Shown here: one piece after another, positions 49,002 through 57,576 of the stretch
How the letters are laid out: every line of letters begins with the position of its first letter
How positions within the stretch are numbered: the first letter of the stretch is position 1
NCBI RefSeq assembly: GCF_007990265.1
Contig: NZ_BJWH01000007.1
Span: 99,015 to 163,014 of the forward strand
Direction of reading: 5' to 3'
From: Cellulomonas terrae
GTDB taxonomy: Bacteria; Actinomycetota; Actinomycetes; Actinomycetales; Cellulomonadaceae
Length of the DNA: 64,000 nt
Position numbers and translations under genes: made by a program
The notes under the pieces: model-generated
Databases searched by the model: none
What the model was told of the DNA's origin: nothing
Seen by the model: only the letters and a program-made list of their open reading frames with translations

Positions 49002-49844
49002 TCAGGTGCCCGTGACGTCGACTTTCGAGAGCAGCCAGTCCAGCGCGTCCGTCGCCGCAGCCAGCACCGACACGTGGCCGTCGCCGGGGCGCAGCCAGAG
49101 CTCCGCCGACGGGATGCGGTCCGCCAGCCAGACCGCGTGGCTGCTGGGCACCACGCGGTCGGCCTCGCCGTGCAGCAGGAGGACCGGCGCGGTGATGGTC
49201 GCGGGGTCGAAGCCCCAGGGCGCGACGTAGGCGAGGTCGTCGTCGACCATGCCGCCGATGCCGCCCTCCAGCGCCTCGCCGGCGATCCGGCCGAGCCAGC
49301 CCCAGGCCCCGTCGAGCGCTGCGTGGTCGGTCGTGGTGAACATCTCCGGGTCGTACTCGCTGGTGGTCAGCACGTGCTCGAGCGCCGCGCGCCCCTCGAC
49401 CGCGGCGCGGAGCTCGGCCGTGCCGCCGGCGGCGATGCCCCCGAACCAGTCGAGGCCGTCCGCGGGGTACGGCGCGAGGCCCGACCCGCTGACGGCGGCG
49501 ACGACCCGGTCCCCGAGGCGCGCGGCGCAGGCCAGCGCGTGCGGCCCGCCGCCGGAGTGGCCGAGGACCGCGAACCGGCCGAGCCCGAGGGCGTCGGCGA
49601 TCGCCTCGACGTCGCCGGCCGCGGACGCGATGTCGCGTCCGGCGTGCGGGGTCGAGCCGCCGTAGCCGGGACGGTCGTAGGACACCCAGCGGATGCCCCG
49701 TGCGGCGCTCGCGGGCAGCAGCGGCTCCGGCGGGGTGCCGACGTTGGGCGTGCCGTGGTGCCAGACGACGGTGAGGCGCTCGTCGTCGACGGGGACGTCG
49801 TAGGCCCGCAGGGTGCGGCCGTCCGGCGTCGTGACCTCGATCAT
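49002..49844 (-). CDS. Alpha/beta hydrolase
   Basis: A 280-residue hydrolase: oxyanion segment VVWHHGTPNVGTPPEPL, YDRPGYGGSTP, nucleophile elbow VLGHSGGGPHALACAARL (Ser in G-H-S-G-G), acid in LLLHGEADRVVPSSH and a C-terminal histidine in PGDGHVSVLAAATD. This fits the proline iminopeptidase/haloalkane-type branch, with substrate unknown. The start overlaps the marR stop (ATGA at 49841-49844), so regulator and hydrolase are one operon, divergent from a flavin monooxygenase. Confidence 0.88.
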   Translation of the reverse strand: MIEVTTPDGRTLRAYDVPVDDERLTVVWHHGTPNVGTPPEPLLPASAARGIRWVSYDRPGYGGSTPHAGRDIASAAGDVEAIADALGLGRFAVLGHSGGGPHALACAARLGDRVVAAVSGSGLAPYPADGLDWFGGIAAGGTAELRAAVEGRAALEHVLTTSEYDPEMFTTTDHAALDGAWGWLGRIAGEALEGGIGGMVDDDLAYVAPWGFDPATITAPVLLLHGEADRVVPSSHAVWLADRIPSAELWLRPGDGHVSVLAAATDALDWLLSKVDVTGT

Positions 49845-50317
49845 CGACGGTCCTTCAGCAGCTCGATCTCCTCGCGGTTGATCTCGCTCGCGCGCGTGAA
49901 GAGCTCGTTCGCCAGCTCGATCTGCTCGTCGGTGAGGGTGTCCAGGTAGGCCGCCCAGCGCGCGCCGACGCGACCGTAGACCGGGCCGACCTGCTGCAGG
50001 ACCTTCTCGACGTCGGCCGTCACGATGACCCGCCGACGGTCGGCCTGGTCGCGCTGGCGGCTGACGTAGCCGGCCTTCTCGAGCCGGTCGATGACCGCGG
50101 TGATCGCGCCGCCGGCGCTCAGGCCGGTGCGCTCGGCCAGCTCACCGGGGGTGGCGGGGCCGTGGCTCATCAGCAGGCCGACCGCCTGGAGGTCCGTGCT
50201 GTTCAGCCCGCCGGTGCGCGCGACCGCGTCCTGGAACAGCACGGCGTTCGCCATGAAGTCGCGCATGACGTCGGCCATGCGCGCGATCGACTGCTCGCGG
50301 GTTGACGAGGGTCTCAC
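49841..50317 (-). CDS. MarR family transcriptional regulator
   Basis: A 158-residue winged-helix regulator. The recognition region is GELAERTGLSAGGAITAVIDRLEKAGYV and the wing is RDQADRRRVIVTA (D-R-R signature). The N-terminal dimerisation helix and C-terminal helices fit the family. The GTG at 50317 is next to the divergent promoter, which has two inverted repeats of CTCTCG/CGAGAG type. It probably represses its own operon and the flavin monooxygenase gene, responding to an aromatic or similar ligand. Confidence 0.88.
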   Translation of the reverse strand: MRPSSTREQSIARMADVMRDFMANAVLFQDAVARTGGLNSTDLQAVGLLMSHGPATPGELAERTGLSAGGAITAVIDRLEKAGYVSRQRDQADRRRVIVTADVEKVLQQVGPVYGRVGARWAAYLDTLTDEQIELANELFTRASEINREEIELLKDRR

Positions 50318-50329
50318 GGACGACCTACT

Positions 50330-50366
50330 CTCTCGAAATACGAGAGACTCTAGAAACGAGAGTCTC
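50330..50366. promoter_or_regulatory. MarR operators (two overlapping inverted repeats)
   Basis: CTCTCG-AAATA-CGAGAG (50330-50346) and GAGACTC-N9-GAGTCTC (50344-50366) share bases and fill the space between the marR start and the monooxygenase start at 50396. Both have perfect arms. Confidence 0.6.
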
Positions 50367-50395
50367 GTACTTCCACGGTATCAAAGGGGGGCGTC

Positions 50396-51547
50396 ATGCC
50401 CAGAGCACTCGTCATTGGCGGCGGCGTCGCGGGTCCCGCGGCCGCCCAGCTCCTCGCCCGCGACGGCTGGGACACCCACGTCTACGAGGCGCACGCCGAG
50501 CCCGACCCGTATGCGGGCCTGTTCCTCAACGTCGCGACGAACGGCCTCGCCGTCCTGGAGACGCTCGGCCTGCGGCACCGGCTGCTCACCGACGCGCACC
50601 GCGCCGGGCGGATGGTGATGTGGAGCCGGACCGGCAAGGAGCTCGGCGCGGTGCCCAACGGCCCGGCGCGCGAGCCCGAGCGCGGCAGCGTCATCGTGCG
50701 GCGCAGCTGGCTGCACCAGGTGCTGCGCGAGGGGTCCGACGCGGCGGGCGTCCCGACGACGTACGGCGCGCGGCTGGTCTCGATCGACCAGGACGCCGAC
50801 GGCGTGCGCGCGACGTTCGCGGACGGGACCGTCGCGGAGGGCGACCTCCTCGTCGGCGCCGACGGCATCGGCTCGCCGACGCGCCGGTACATCGACGCGG
50901 ACGCCCCCGAGCCGGTCTACAGCGGGCTGGTCGGGGTCGGCGGCTTCGCGCGGGTGCCCGGGCTGGCACCGACACCCGAGACGCAGCACTTCGTCTTCGG
51001 CGTGCGCTCGTTCTTCGGGTACCTCGTGCGCGCCGACGGCACCACCTACTGGTTCGCCAACGTCACCGCGCCCGACCGGGACGCGACCGTCACTCTCGAC
51101 GACCTCCGCGCGCTGCACGTCGACGACCCGTACCCGGTCCCGCAGATCCTCGCGGCGACCACCGACGAGCTGCGCCCGTACCCGATCGACGACCTGGTCG
51201 GCGTGCGGCGGTGGAGCCGCGGGCGGGTCGTCGCGATCGGAGACGCCGTGCACGCCACGAGCCCGAGCGCCGGGCAGGGGGCGTCCCTCGCGCTCGAGGA
51301 CGCGGCGGTCCTGGCCAGGTCCCTGCGTCTCGACGGCGATCACACGACCGCGTTCGCGGCCTATCAGGAGGTCCGGCAGCCGCGCACCGACGCGGTGGTG
51401 ACGTACGCGCGCGCGATCAACGCGCAGAAGCGGGTCACGAAGAGCCGCCTGGGCGTCGCGATCCGCGACGCGATGATGCCGATGTTCCTGCGCCGGGCCG
51501 CCGACGACACCCGCAACGACTGGCTCTACAACCACACCGTCGGCTGA
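50396..51547 (+). CDS. FAD-dependent aromatic-hydroxylase-type monooxygenase
   Basis: A 383-residue group A flavoprotein monooxygenase. The FAD-binding motif is ALVIGGGVAGPAAAQLLARDG (GxGxxG form), the middle DG motif is LLVGADGIGSPTRR and the ribityl-binding motif is VVAIGDAVHATSPSAGQGAS. There is no signal peptide or membrane anchor. It should hydroxylate or epoxidise a small organic substrate with NAD(P)H and O2; the divergent MarR suggests induction by that substrate or antibiotics. The ATG at 50396 follows AAAGGGGGG. Confidence 0.9.
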   Translation: MPRALVIGGGVAGPAAAQLLARDGWDTHVYEAHAEPDPYAGLFLNVATNGLAVLETLGLRHRLLTDAHRAGRMVMWSRTGKELGAVPNGPAREPERGSVIVRRSWLHQVLREGSDAAGVPTTYGARLVSIDQDADGVRATFADGTVAEGDLLVGADGIGSPTRRYIDADAPEPVYSGLVGVGGFARVPGLAPTPETQHFVFGVRSFFGYLVRADGTTYWFANVTAPDRDATVTLDDLRALHVDDPYPVPQILAATTDELRPYPIDDLVGVRRWSRGRVVAIGDAVHATSPSAGQGASLALEDAAVLARSLRLDGDHTTAFAAYQEVRQPRTDAVVTYARAINAQKRVTKSRLGVAIRDAMMPMFLRRAADDTRNDWLYNHTVG

Positions 51548-51573
51548 GGACGGTCTGCTGAGAAGATCACCGC

Positions 51574-52740
51574 GTGACCCACCTCGACGACGACGAGCGC
51601 CGCGCCCGCATCGCCCGCCGGCACGCGGTCGCCCCGCCCTTCCGGGTCTCCTCCGTGGAGGCCGCGGCCGACGCGATGGTCTGCCTGCACGCCACCGACC
51701 CGACCGGCCTGTACCTGTCGGCCTGGGCGCGCGTCGACGGGTTCACCGTGCCGGACCTGGACCGCGCGTTCTTCGACGACCGCACGCTGGTCAAGCACCT
51801 GGCCATGCGCCGGACGCTCTTCGCGGTCGGGCGGGACCTGCTGCCGGTCGTGCAGGCCGCGTCGAGCGACAAGGTCGCCGGGGCCGAGCGGCGCCGGCTG
51901 CAGAAGGAGGTCCGGGAGGCGGGCCTCGTCGAGGACGCCGAGCGATGGTTCGACGAGGTCACGGCCGCTGCCGTCGCCGGACTGGCCGACGGGCCCCTCA
52001 CGGCGGCGCAGCTCCGGGAGCGCGACCCGGTGCTGGAGGGCTCGATCGCGTACGGCCACGGGAAGTCGTGGGCGGGGTCGTTCCCCGTCGTGTCGCGCGT
52101 GATGACCTACCTGCAGGCCGCGGGGACGATCGTGCGCGCCGGCAACCTCGGGTCGTGGGTGTCGTCGCGGCCCACCTGGGCGCTCGCGGCCGACTGGCTG
52201 GGGGAGCCGATCCCGTCCCTGCCCGAGGACGTCGCGCGTGCGGAGCTGGTCTGGCGGTGGCTGCGCCGGTTCGGGCCGGGGACCACGCTCGACCTGAAGT
52301 GGTGGCTCGGCTCGACGCTCACCGCGGTGCGGCAGGCGCTGCGGGACGTCGGTGCGGTCGAGGTGACGCTCGACCGCGGCGGTTCCGGCTGGGTGCTGCC
52401 CGACGACACCGAGCCCGTCGGCCCCGTCGAGCCCTGGGTCGCGCTGCTGCCCGCGCTGGACCCCACGACGATGGGCTGGACCGAGCGCGACTGGTACCTC
52501 GGCCCGCACCGTGCCCAGCTGTTCGACACCGCGGGCAACGGGGGCGCGACCATCTGGGTCGACGGACGGATCGTCGGCGGGTGGTCGACGAAGGACGGCG
52601 CGGTCGACCTGGTCCTGCTCGAGGACGTCGGCCGCGACGCGCGCGCAGCGCTGGACGCCGAGGCCGACCGGTTGACCGCCTGGCTGGCGGGCACCCCGGT
52701 CATGCCCCGGTTCCCCGCGCCGCTGGTCCGACCCCGTTAG
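51574..52740 (+). CDS. Winged-helix DNA-binding domain protein (HTH_42, AlkZ/YcaQ-like)
   Basis: A 388-residue protein of the HTH_42 family, which includes the DNA glycosylases AlkZ and YcaQ. Family segments are ADAMVCLHATDPTGLYLSAWAR, LVKHLAMRRTLFAV, GSFPVVSRVMTYLQAAGTI and WVALLPALDPTTMGW (the conserved LPxxDP). AlkZ-type enzymes use a Gln-x-Gln/Asp motif where this protein has HATD, so the known catalytic glutamine seems absent and interstrand-crosslink glycosylase activity is doubtful. GTG at 51574, 26 bases after the monooxygenase stop, so possibly co-transcribed. Confidence 0.82.
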   Translation: MTHLDDDERRARIARRHAVAPPFRVSSVEAAADAMVCLHATDPTGLYLSAWARVDGFTVPDLDRAFFDDRTLVKHLAMRRTLFAVGRDLLPVVQAASSDKVAGAERRRLQKEVREAGLVEDAERWFDEVTAAAVAGLADGPLTAAQLRERDPVLEGSIAYGHGKSWAGSFPVVSRVMTYLQAAGTIVRAGNLGSWVSSRPTWALAADWLGEPIPSLPEDVARAELVWRWLRRFGPGTTLDLKWWLGSTLTAVRQALRDVGAVEVTLDRGGSGWVLPDDTEPVGPVEPWVALLPALDPTTMGWTERDWYLGPHRAQLFDTAGNGGATIWVDGRIVGGWSTKDGAVDLVLLEDVGRDARAALDAEADRLTAWLAGTPVMPRFPAPLVRPR

Positions 52741-53453
52741 GACACAGCGGCGATCGCCTGCTGGATGAGGTCCGCGACCTCGTCGGGGTGGCTGATCATC
52801 GCGACGTGCGAGCTGTCGATCTCCACGGTCGTCGACCCGGCGCGCGCCGCCATCGCGCGCTCGGCTGCCGGCGGGATCACGCGGTCCTGCGACGCGACCA
52901 GGTACCAGGACGGGAGCGTCCTCCACGCGGGCGGCCCGGACGGCTCCCCGAGCGTGGCCAGCGCGGCGGGCCGCTGCGAGACCGCCATGATCGCGCCCTC
53001 CTCCGGCGGCAGGTCCTGGCAGAAGGTCTGCGGGAAGATTGCCGGGTCCAGGTAGGCGTCGGCGTTGCCCTCGCCGGCGTCCGGGAACGGGCGCACGACG
53101 ATCACCTGCGTGAGGTCCGGCGGCGGGCCGTCGCTGCCCAGCGCGGTGGCAGGACCGGCCGCCTCACCCTCGTCGAGCGCGAACGCCGCGACGTAGACGA
53201 GCGCCCTGACGTTGTCGGCACCCACGGCCGCGTTCGTGATGACCGCCCCGCCGTACGAGTGGCCGACCAGGATGACGGGACCCTCGATCGTCGACACGAA
53301 CGACCGGACGTACGCGGCATCGCCCGACACGCTGCGCAAGGGGTTCGCCGGGGCGTACACGGTGTGGCCGGCGGCGGTCAGGCGGCTGATCACGCCGCCC
53401 CAGCCGGAGGCGTCGGCGAAGGCTCCGTGGATCAGGACGACGGTGGGGCTCAT
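52737..53453 (-). CDS. Alpha/beta hydrolase (EstC/hydroxynitrile-lyase-like)
   Basis: A 238-residue small hydrolase: VVLIHGAFADASGWGGVISRL, nucleophile elbow LVGHSYGGAVITNAA (Ser in G-H-S-Y-G), acid region WYLVASQDRVIPPAAER and C-terminal histidine in IDSSHVAMISHPDEVADLI. Short form with a small cap, as in plant-esterase-like bacterial enzymes. It lies divergent from an AraC regulator that probably controls it. Its TAA shares bases with the TAG of the convergent HTH_42 gene (TTAG). Confidence 0.9.
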   Translation of the reverse strand: MSPTVVLIHGAFADASGWGGVISRLTAAGHTVYAPANPLRSVSGDAAYVRSFVSTIEGPVILVGHSYGGAVITNAAVGADNVRALVYVAAFALDEGEAAGPATALGSDGPPPDLTQVIVVRPFPDAGEGNADAYLDPAIFPQTFCQDLPPEEGAIMAVSQRPAALATLGEPSGPPAWRTLPSWYLVASQDRVIPPAAERAMAARAGSTTVEIDSSHVAMISHPDEVADLIQQAIAAVS

Positions 53454-53524
53454 GGCGGGTTCCCTCCCAGGCGGCGACGACCACGCCAGTCTCCGGAGCG
53501 CGGGCGACGCCCGGGTGGCCGTGA

Positions 53525-53553
53525 CGTGCACGGTTCTGGTCCGTCCGTGCACG
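53525..53553. promoter_or_regulatory. AraC-type paired sites
   Basis: Two copies of the palindromic octamer CGTGCACG (53525-53532 and 53546-53553) lie 21 bases apart, about two helical turns, between the divergent hydrolase and araC genes. Together they form a 9-bp inverted repeat, CGTGCACGG and CCGTGCACG. Confidence 0.55.
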
Positions 53554-53612
53554 ATCGCCCCTGTCGGGCGCGCGTCCAGACGCTTACGGTGGGTCCATCC
53601 GCCGTGTCCGAC

Positions 53613-54584
53613 ATGTGGGGGTTTCCGGTGACTCTCGTCCTGCGCTCCGACGACCTGCCGCCCGACGACCGCATCGAGATCATCCGTGACGCCATCTGGT
53701 CCGGGGTCCTCCCGGTCGAGATCGAGTACGACCGGCCCGCCGCGGACATCGAGGTGCTCTGCCGCGTCGCCGAGGCGGGTCCCGTGAACTTCTCGTCGGC
53801 GCGGTCGACGCCCACCCTCCTGCGGCGCACGCCGGGCCTGGCCCGGCAGGACCACGAGCCGACGGTGTTCCTCGCCGTCCAGGTGGCGGGCACCACGATG
53901 GTCGCGCAGGGAGACAACCAGGCCGTCCTGCGCGCGGGTGACATGGCCGTCTACGACAGCACCCGTCCGTACACCGTGCTCAACACGAACCGCACCGACC
54001 TGCACTACTTCCAGGTACCCCGCAGTGCGCTCGCCCTGCCGGACCCGACGATCGACGCCGTCGCGGGGGTGCGCATCGGCCCGGACAACAACCCGCTCGC
54101 GGCCGTCGTCGCGCCGTACTTCGACTCGCTCGGCAGCACCGACGTCCTCGACCACCCGACGGCGGCCGAGCTCGTCGCCGGTCCGAGCATCGACCTGCTC
54201 CGCGCCCTCATCACCACCCACCTGGCAGACGCGCCGCGCGCCGCAGCGCCCCTGCGGGGATCGCTGGTGCTCCGCGTCCAGGAGTACGTGCGGACGCACC
54301 TGGCGGACCGCGACCTGACCGCGGCGGCCATCGCGGCCGCGCACCACGTCTCGGTCCGGCACCTGTACGCGGAGCTGGAGCGCGCCGGGGTCGGCCTCCA
54401 GGACACGATCCGGACGCTGCGCCTGCAGGAGTGCCGACGAGCCCTGCGCGACCCCGCGTCCGCGCACCTGACGGTCGCCGCCGTCGGCGCCCGGTGGGGG
54501 TTCGTCGACGCCTCCCACTTCGGACGCGTGTTCCGTCGGGAGTACGGGATGACGCCGCGCGAGTGGCGCGCCGCCCCGGGCTAG
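53613..54584 (+). CDS. AraC family regulator (AraC-binding-like, cupin type)
   Basis: A 323-residue regulator. The N-terminal 200 residues are an AraC_binding_2-type sensor domain (VFLAVQVAGTTMVAQGDNQA, LRAGDMAVYDSTRPYTVLN). The C-terminal double helix-turn-helix has LTAAAIAAAHHVSVRHLYAELE and VAAVGARWGFVDASHFGRVFRREYGMTPREWR, the AraC signature (split here for naming). The ATG at 53613 gives a plausible start, with GTG at 53628 as an alternative. It is divergent from the hydrolase at 52737 and probably activates it. Confidence 0.88.
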   Translation: MWGFPVTLVLRSDDLPPDDRIEIIRDAIWSGVLPVEIEYDRPAADIEVLCRVAEAGPVNFSSARSTPTLLRRTPGLARQDHEPTVFLAVQVAGTTMVAQGDNQAVLRAGDMAVYDSTRPYTVLNTNRTDLHYFQVPRSALALPDPTIDAVAGVRIGPDNNPLAAVVAPYFDSLGSTDVLDHPTAAELVAGPSIDLLRALITTHLADAPRAAAPLRGSLVLRVQEYVRTHLADRDLTAAAIAAAHHVSVRHLYAELERAGVGLQDTIRTLRLQECRRALRDPASAHLTVAAVGARWGFVDASHFGRVFRREYGMTPREWRAAPG

Positions 54585-54644
54585 GCGCCGCGCTATCTTG
54601 CGAGCACCCGCTCGTGGACAACGTCGAAGGAGCACGTCGGCCCG

Positions 54645-55745
54645 ATGGCACCGCCCCAGGGCCTCGCGCCCTCCACCCGGACGCTCCTGTTCCTCTCGGC
54701 CGCGGTCGTCGTCCTCGCCGGCGTCCACGCCGCGCGGGAGGTCCTCGCCCCGCTGTTCCTCGCCGCGGTGCTCGTCATCATCGTGCACCCGATCCGGCAC
54801 CCGCTCGAGCACCGCGGGTGGAACCGCGCGGCCGCGACGACCGTCGTCATCGTCGTCGTCTATCTGATCCTGCTCGTCCTGATCGCCATGCTCACGTTCG
54901 CGGGGATCCAGTTCGCCGGTCTCGTGCAGGAGTACCTCTCCGAGCTGCAGGATGCGGTCGGCGGCGCGACGTCGTGGCTCGCGACCCTCGGGCTCGACCA
55001 GGACGCCGTGAGCTCCGTGACGGACGCGTTCCAGCCGTCGCAGCTGCTCGGCCTCGCGACGAGCATCTCCGGAGCGGCGCTCGGGGTCGCGACCACGCTG
55101 TTCGTCGTCGTCACCTACGTCATCTTCATGTCCGTCGACGCCGCCCGGTACGACGGTGCGCACGTGCACTTCGGCGCGACGCAGGGCGGTGTCCTGCGCC
55201 GGGCCACCACGTTCAACATCGGCGTCCGCCGGTACTTCGTGGTCAGTGCGTCGTTCGGTGCCGTCGTCGCGATCATCGACGGGCTCGCGCTCTGGGCCCT
55301 CGGCGTCCCCGCCCCGGCCGTCTGGGCGATCCTCGCGTTCGTCACCAACTTCATCCCGAACATCGGGTTCGTCATCGGCGTCGTCCCGCCCACGATCCTG
55401 GCGCTCGTCGTCGGCGGCTGGCCGCTCGCGCTCGCCGTGGTCGCCGTCTACAGCGCGGTGAACGTGGTGCTGCAGGTGCTGGTGCAGCCGAAGTTCGTCG
55501 CCGACGCCGTGAACATCACGCTCACGCTCAGCTTCGTGTCCGTCATCTTCTGGACCTTCGTGATCGGGCCGCTCGGCGCGATCCTCGCCGTGCCGCTCAC
55601 CCTGCTGACGCGGGCGCTGCTGCTGCAGGGCGGGCCCGAGACGGCCTGGTACTCGTGGCTGTCGGGGGAGGACCTGCCGAAGCCCGTACCTGACCGCTCG
55701 CCGGACCCCGAGCTCACGCCCGACCCGGAGCCCGCGGCCGACTGA
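54645..55745 (+). CDS. AI-2E family transporter / permease
   Basis: A 366-residue membrane protein of the AI-2E exporter superfamily. Eight or so helices are visible (LFLSAAVVVLAGVHAAREVL, TVVIVVVYLILLVLIAMLTF, and the late FVTNFIPNIGFVIGVVPPTI with PxIG-x-V-PP signature). A central soluble segment (residues 90-140) is characteristic. Functions in the family range from autoinducer-2 export to Na+/H+ antiport; none can be assigned here. The acidic C-terminal tail is Pro/Asp/Glu-rich (PDRSPDPELTPDPE). Confidence 0.88.
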   Translation: MAPPQGLAPSTRTLLFLSAAVVVLAGVHAAREVLAPLFLAAVLVIIVHPIRHPLEHRGWNRAAATTVVIVVVYLILLVLIAMLTFAGIQFAGLVQEYLSELQDAVGGATSWLATLGLDQDAVSSVTDAFQPSQLLGLATSISGAALGVATTLFVVVTYVIFMSVDAARYDGAHVHFGATQGGVLRRATTFNIGVRRYFVVSASFGAVVAIIDGLALWALGVPAPAVWAILAFVTNFIPNIGFVIGVVPPTILALVVGGWPLALAVVAVYSAVNVVLQVLVQPKFVADAVNITLTLSFVSVIFWTFVIGPLGAILAVPLTLLTRALLLQGGPETAWYSWLSGEDLPKPVPDRSPDPELTPDPEPAAD

Positions 55746-55748
55746 GGC

Positions 55749-56375
55749 CTACCGGGCGTCCAGCGCCAGCTTCGCGCCGAACGCGACCAGGACGGTGCCC
55801 GTGATGCGGTCGGTGACCTTCGCGACGGCGTCGCGGGCGAGCCAGCGGGCCGCGAACCCGGTGGCCAGGATGATCACGGTGAACCACACCATGCCCAGGA
55901 CGTTGTGCACGGCCGCGAGCAGGACGCCCATGAGCAGCGGGGAGGTGTCGGCGGGGACGAACTGGGGGATCGTCGCCAGGTAGAAGACGCCGATCTTCGG
56001 GTTCAGCAGGTTGGTCCACAGCCCCGTGGCGAACCCGTGCCAGGCGGACGCCCGTGGCGGGTCGACGGCCGCCGCGCGGTGGGGCCGCAGGCTCGTCCGG
56101 AGCAGGCCGATGCCGAGCCAGACCAGGTACGCGGCGCCGGCCAGGGTGAGGATCCGGTAGGCCACCTCGGACGCGGCGAGCAGGGCCGACGCACCGACCG
56201 CCGCGGCGACGCCCCAGATCAGGCAGCCGGCGTTGATGCCGAGCGCGGCCGCGAACGCGTACGCCCGCCCCCGGCTGATCGCCGACCGCAGCACGAGCGC
56301 GGTGTCGATGCCCGGGATGATCGTCAGCAGCCCGGCGACGACGGCGAACCCGAGCACGGCCTGCGGGACGGTCAC
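55749..56375 (-). CDS. LysE/RhtB family amino-acid exporter
   Basis: A 208-residue six-helix membrane protein. The N-terminal GLLTIIPGIDTALVLRSAISRG carries the LysE signature (PGPD-like, here PGID), followed by LGINAGCLIWGVAAAVG and WHGFATGLWTNLLNPKIGVFYLA (NPK). It is expected to export amino acids or derivatives. The GTG at 56375 fits the usual start. Its stop is four bases from that of the AI-2E transporter, so the two converge. Confidence 0.92.
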   Translation of the reverse strand: MTVPQAVLGFAVVAGLLTIIPGIDTALVLRSAISRGRAYAFAAALGINAGCLIWGVAAAVGASALLAASEVAYRILTLAGAAYLVWLGIGLLRTSLRPHRAAAVDPPRASAWHGFATGLWTNLLNPKIGVFYLATIPQFVPADTSPLLMGVLLAAVHNVLGMVWFTVIILATGFAARWLARDAVAKVTDRITGTVLVAFGAKLALDAR

Positions 56376-56442
56376 ACGGGCCTCCGGCTCGGTGCAAGGA
56401 ACGGGGTCGACGCGACACTAACGCGGTGACAGGAGGTGACGG

Positions 56443-57567
56443 GTGCGGACCAGCAGGTCGGCCGTCGGTGCGTGGGTCGTCGTCGCGCTCCTGCTGGCGT
56501 GCGGACCGGCGGAGGCGCCCGGAGGCCGGAGTGCGGGAGCGCTCGCGGGCGACGGCTGGCACCGCGTGCCGGACGGTCCGCTCTCGGCGCGTCGGGTCGC
56601 GACGGTGGCGTGGGTGGCCGACCGCTTCGTCGTCGTCGGGGGTGACGACGGTCCGGCGTGCCCACCGAACTCGGACTGCGCGGTCCCGACGGGCGAGTGG
56701 CGCGCCGACGGCGCCACGTTCGACCCGTCCACGGGTGCGTGGGAGCGGATCGCCGACGCTCCCGTGCCCGTCCCGACGGCGAGCACGGCGGTGGTCGGCG
56801 GCGTGCTCTTCCTGCTGACGGACACGACAGCACCGGAGAGGTCTCCGGTGCTGCTCGCGTACGACGTGGTGGCCGACCACTGGTCGACGGTGCCGACGCC
56901 GCCGGACGGCGCCGGGCGACTCGTGGCGCACGGTGACGTGCTGCTGTCCGTGCCCTCCTCGGACGAGCAGGTCGCGGCTGTCGACTCGTGGCTCGACCCG
57001 GCGACGGGCACCTGGCACCGGATCCCGGACGACCCGCTCGGTCCCGGCTACGACCGGTCGGTGGTCGTCGTCGACGGCCGGGTGATCCTCACGGCGAAGG
57101 ACCTGGTGCCGAGCCCGGGGGCGGAGACGCCGTCGCTCGTGCGGGCCGCCGAGCTCGACCCCACGCTGACGGCGTGGACGGTGCTGCCGGACAGCGAGGT
57201 CATCGGGTCCGACCCGGTGGCGGTCGCGGGCCGGGTGGTGTTCCCGGACGTGGGCGGCGCGGACGGGGGCGAGGTGGGCAGCTGGGGTCGGACGTACCGG
57301 TCCGGGGGGATCTTCGACCCGGCCACGGCGACCTGGGCGGACCTGCCCGCGGCGCCGGGCCGCAGCTCGTGGCCGCGCGTGGTGGTCGGGGACCGGGTCA
57401 GGGTCGGCGACGTGCTGCTCGACCCGGTGGCCGGGACGACCACGCCGCTGCCGGCCGACCCGTGGTCGGACAACGACTCCCCGGCGGTCGCGGCGTCGCC
57501 GTCCGTGGTCTTCGCCTGGGGCGGGATGGCCGACGGGAGCGCGACGGGGTACGTCCTGACGCCCTGA
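56443..57567 (+). CDS. Lipoprotein with Kelch-like beta-propeller
   Basis: A 374-residue predicted lipoprotein. The lipobox is LLLACG (Cys near residue 20), so the mature protein would be membrane-tethered outside the cell. The rest is a series of Kelch-like blades, for example GWHRVPDGPLSARRVATVAW, FDPSTGAWERIADAPVPVPT, LDPATGTWHRIPDDPL and FDPATATWADLPAAPGR. An ideal AGGAGGT five bases before the GTG at 56443 fixes the start. Propellers of this type bind proteins or sugars; the ligand is unknown. It ends ten bases from the convergent MFS gene. Confidence 0.82.
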   Translation: MRTSRSAVGAWVVVALLLACGPAEAPGGRSAGALAGDGWHRVPDGPLSARRVATVAWVADRFVVVGGDDGPACPPNSDCAVPTGEWRADGATFDPSTGAWERIADAPVPVPTASTAVVGGVLFLLTDTTAPERSPVLLAYDVVADHWSTVPTPPDGAGRLVAHGDVLLSVPSSDEQVAAVDSWLDPATGTWHRIPDDPLGPGYDRSVVVVDGRVILTAKDLVPSPGAETPSLVRAAELDPTLTAWTVLPDSEVIGSDPVAVAGRVVFPDVGGADGGEVGSWGRTYRSGGIFDPATATWADLPAAPGRSSWPRVVVGDRVRVGDVLLDPVAGTTTPLPADPWSDNDSPAVAASPSVVFAWGGMADGSATGYVLTP

Positions 57568-57576
57568 ACGGCCGGG

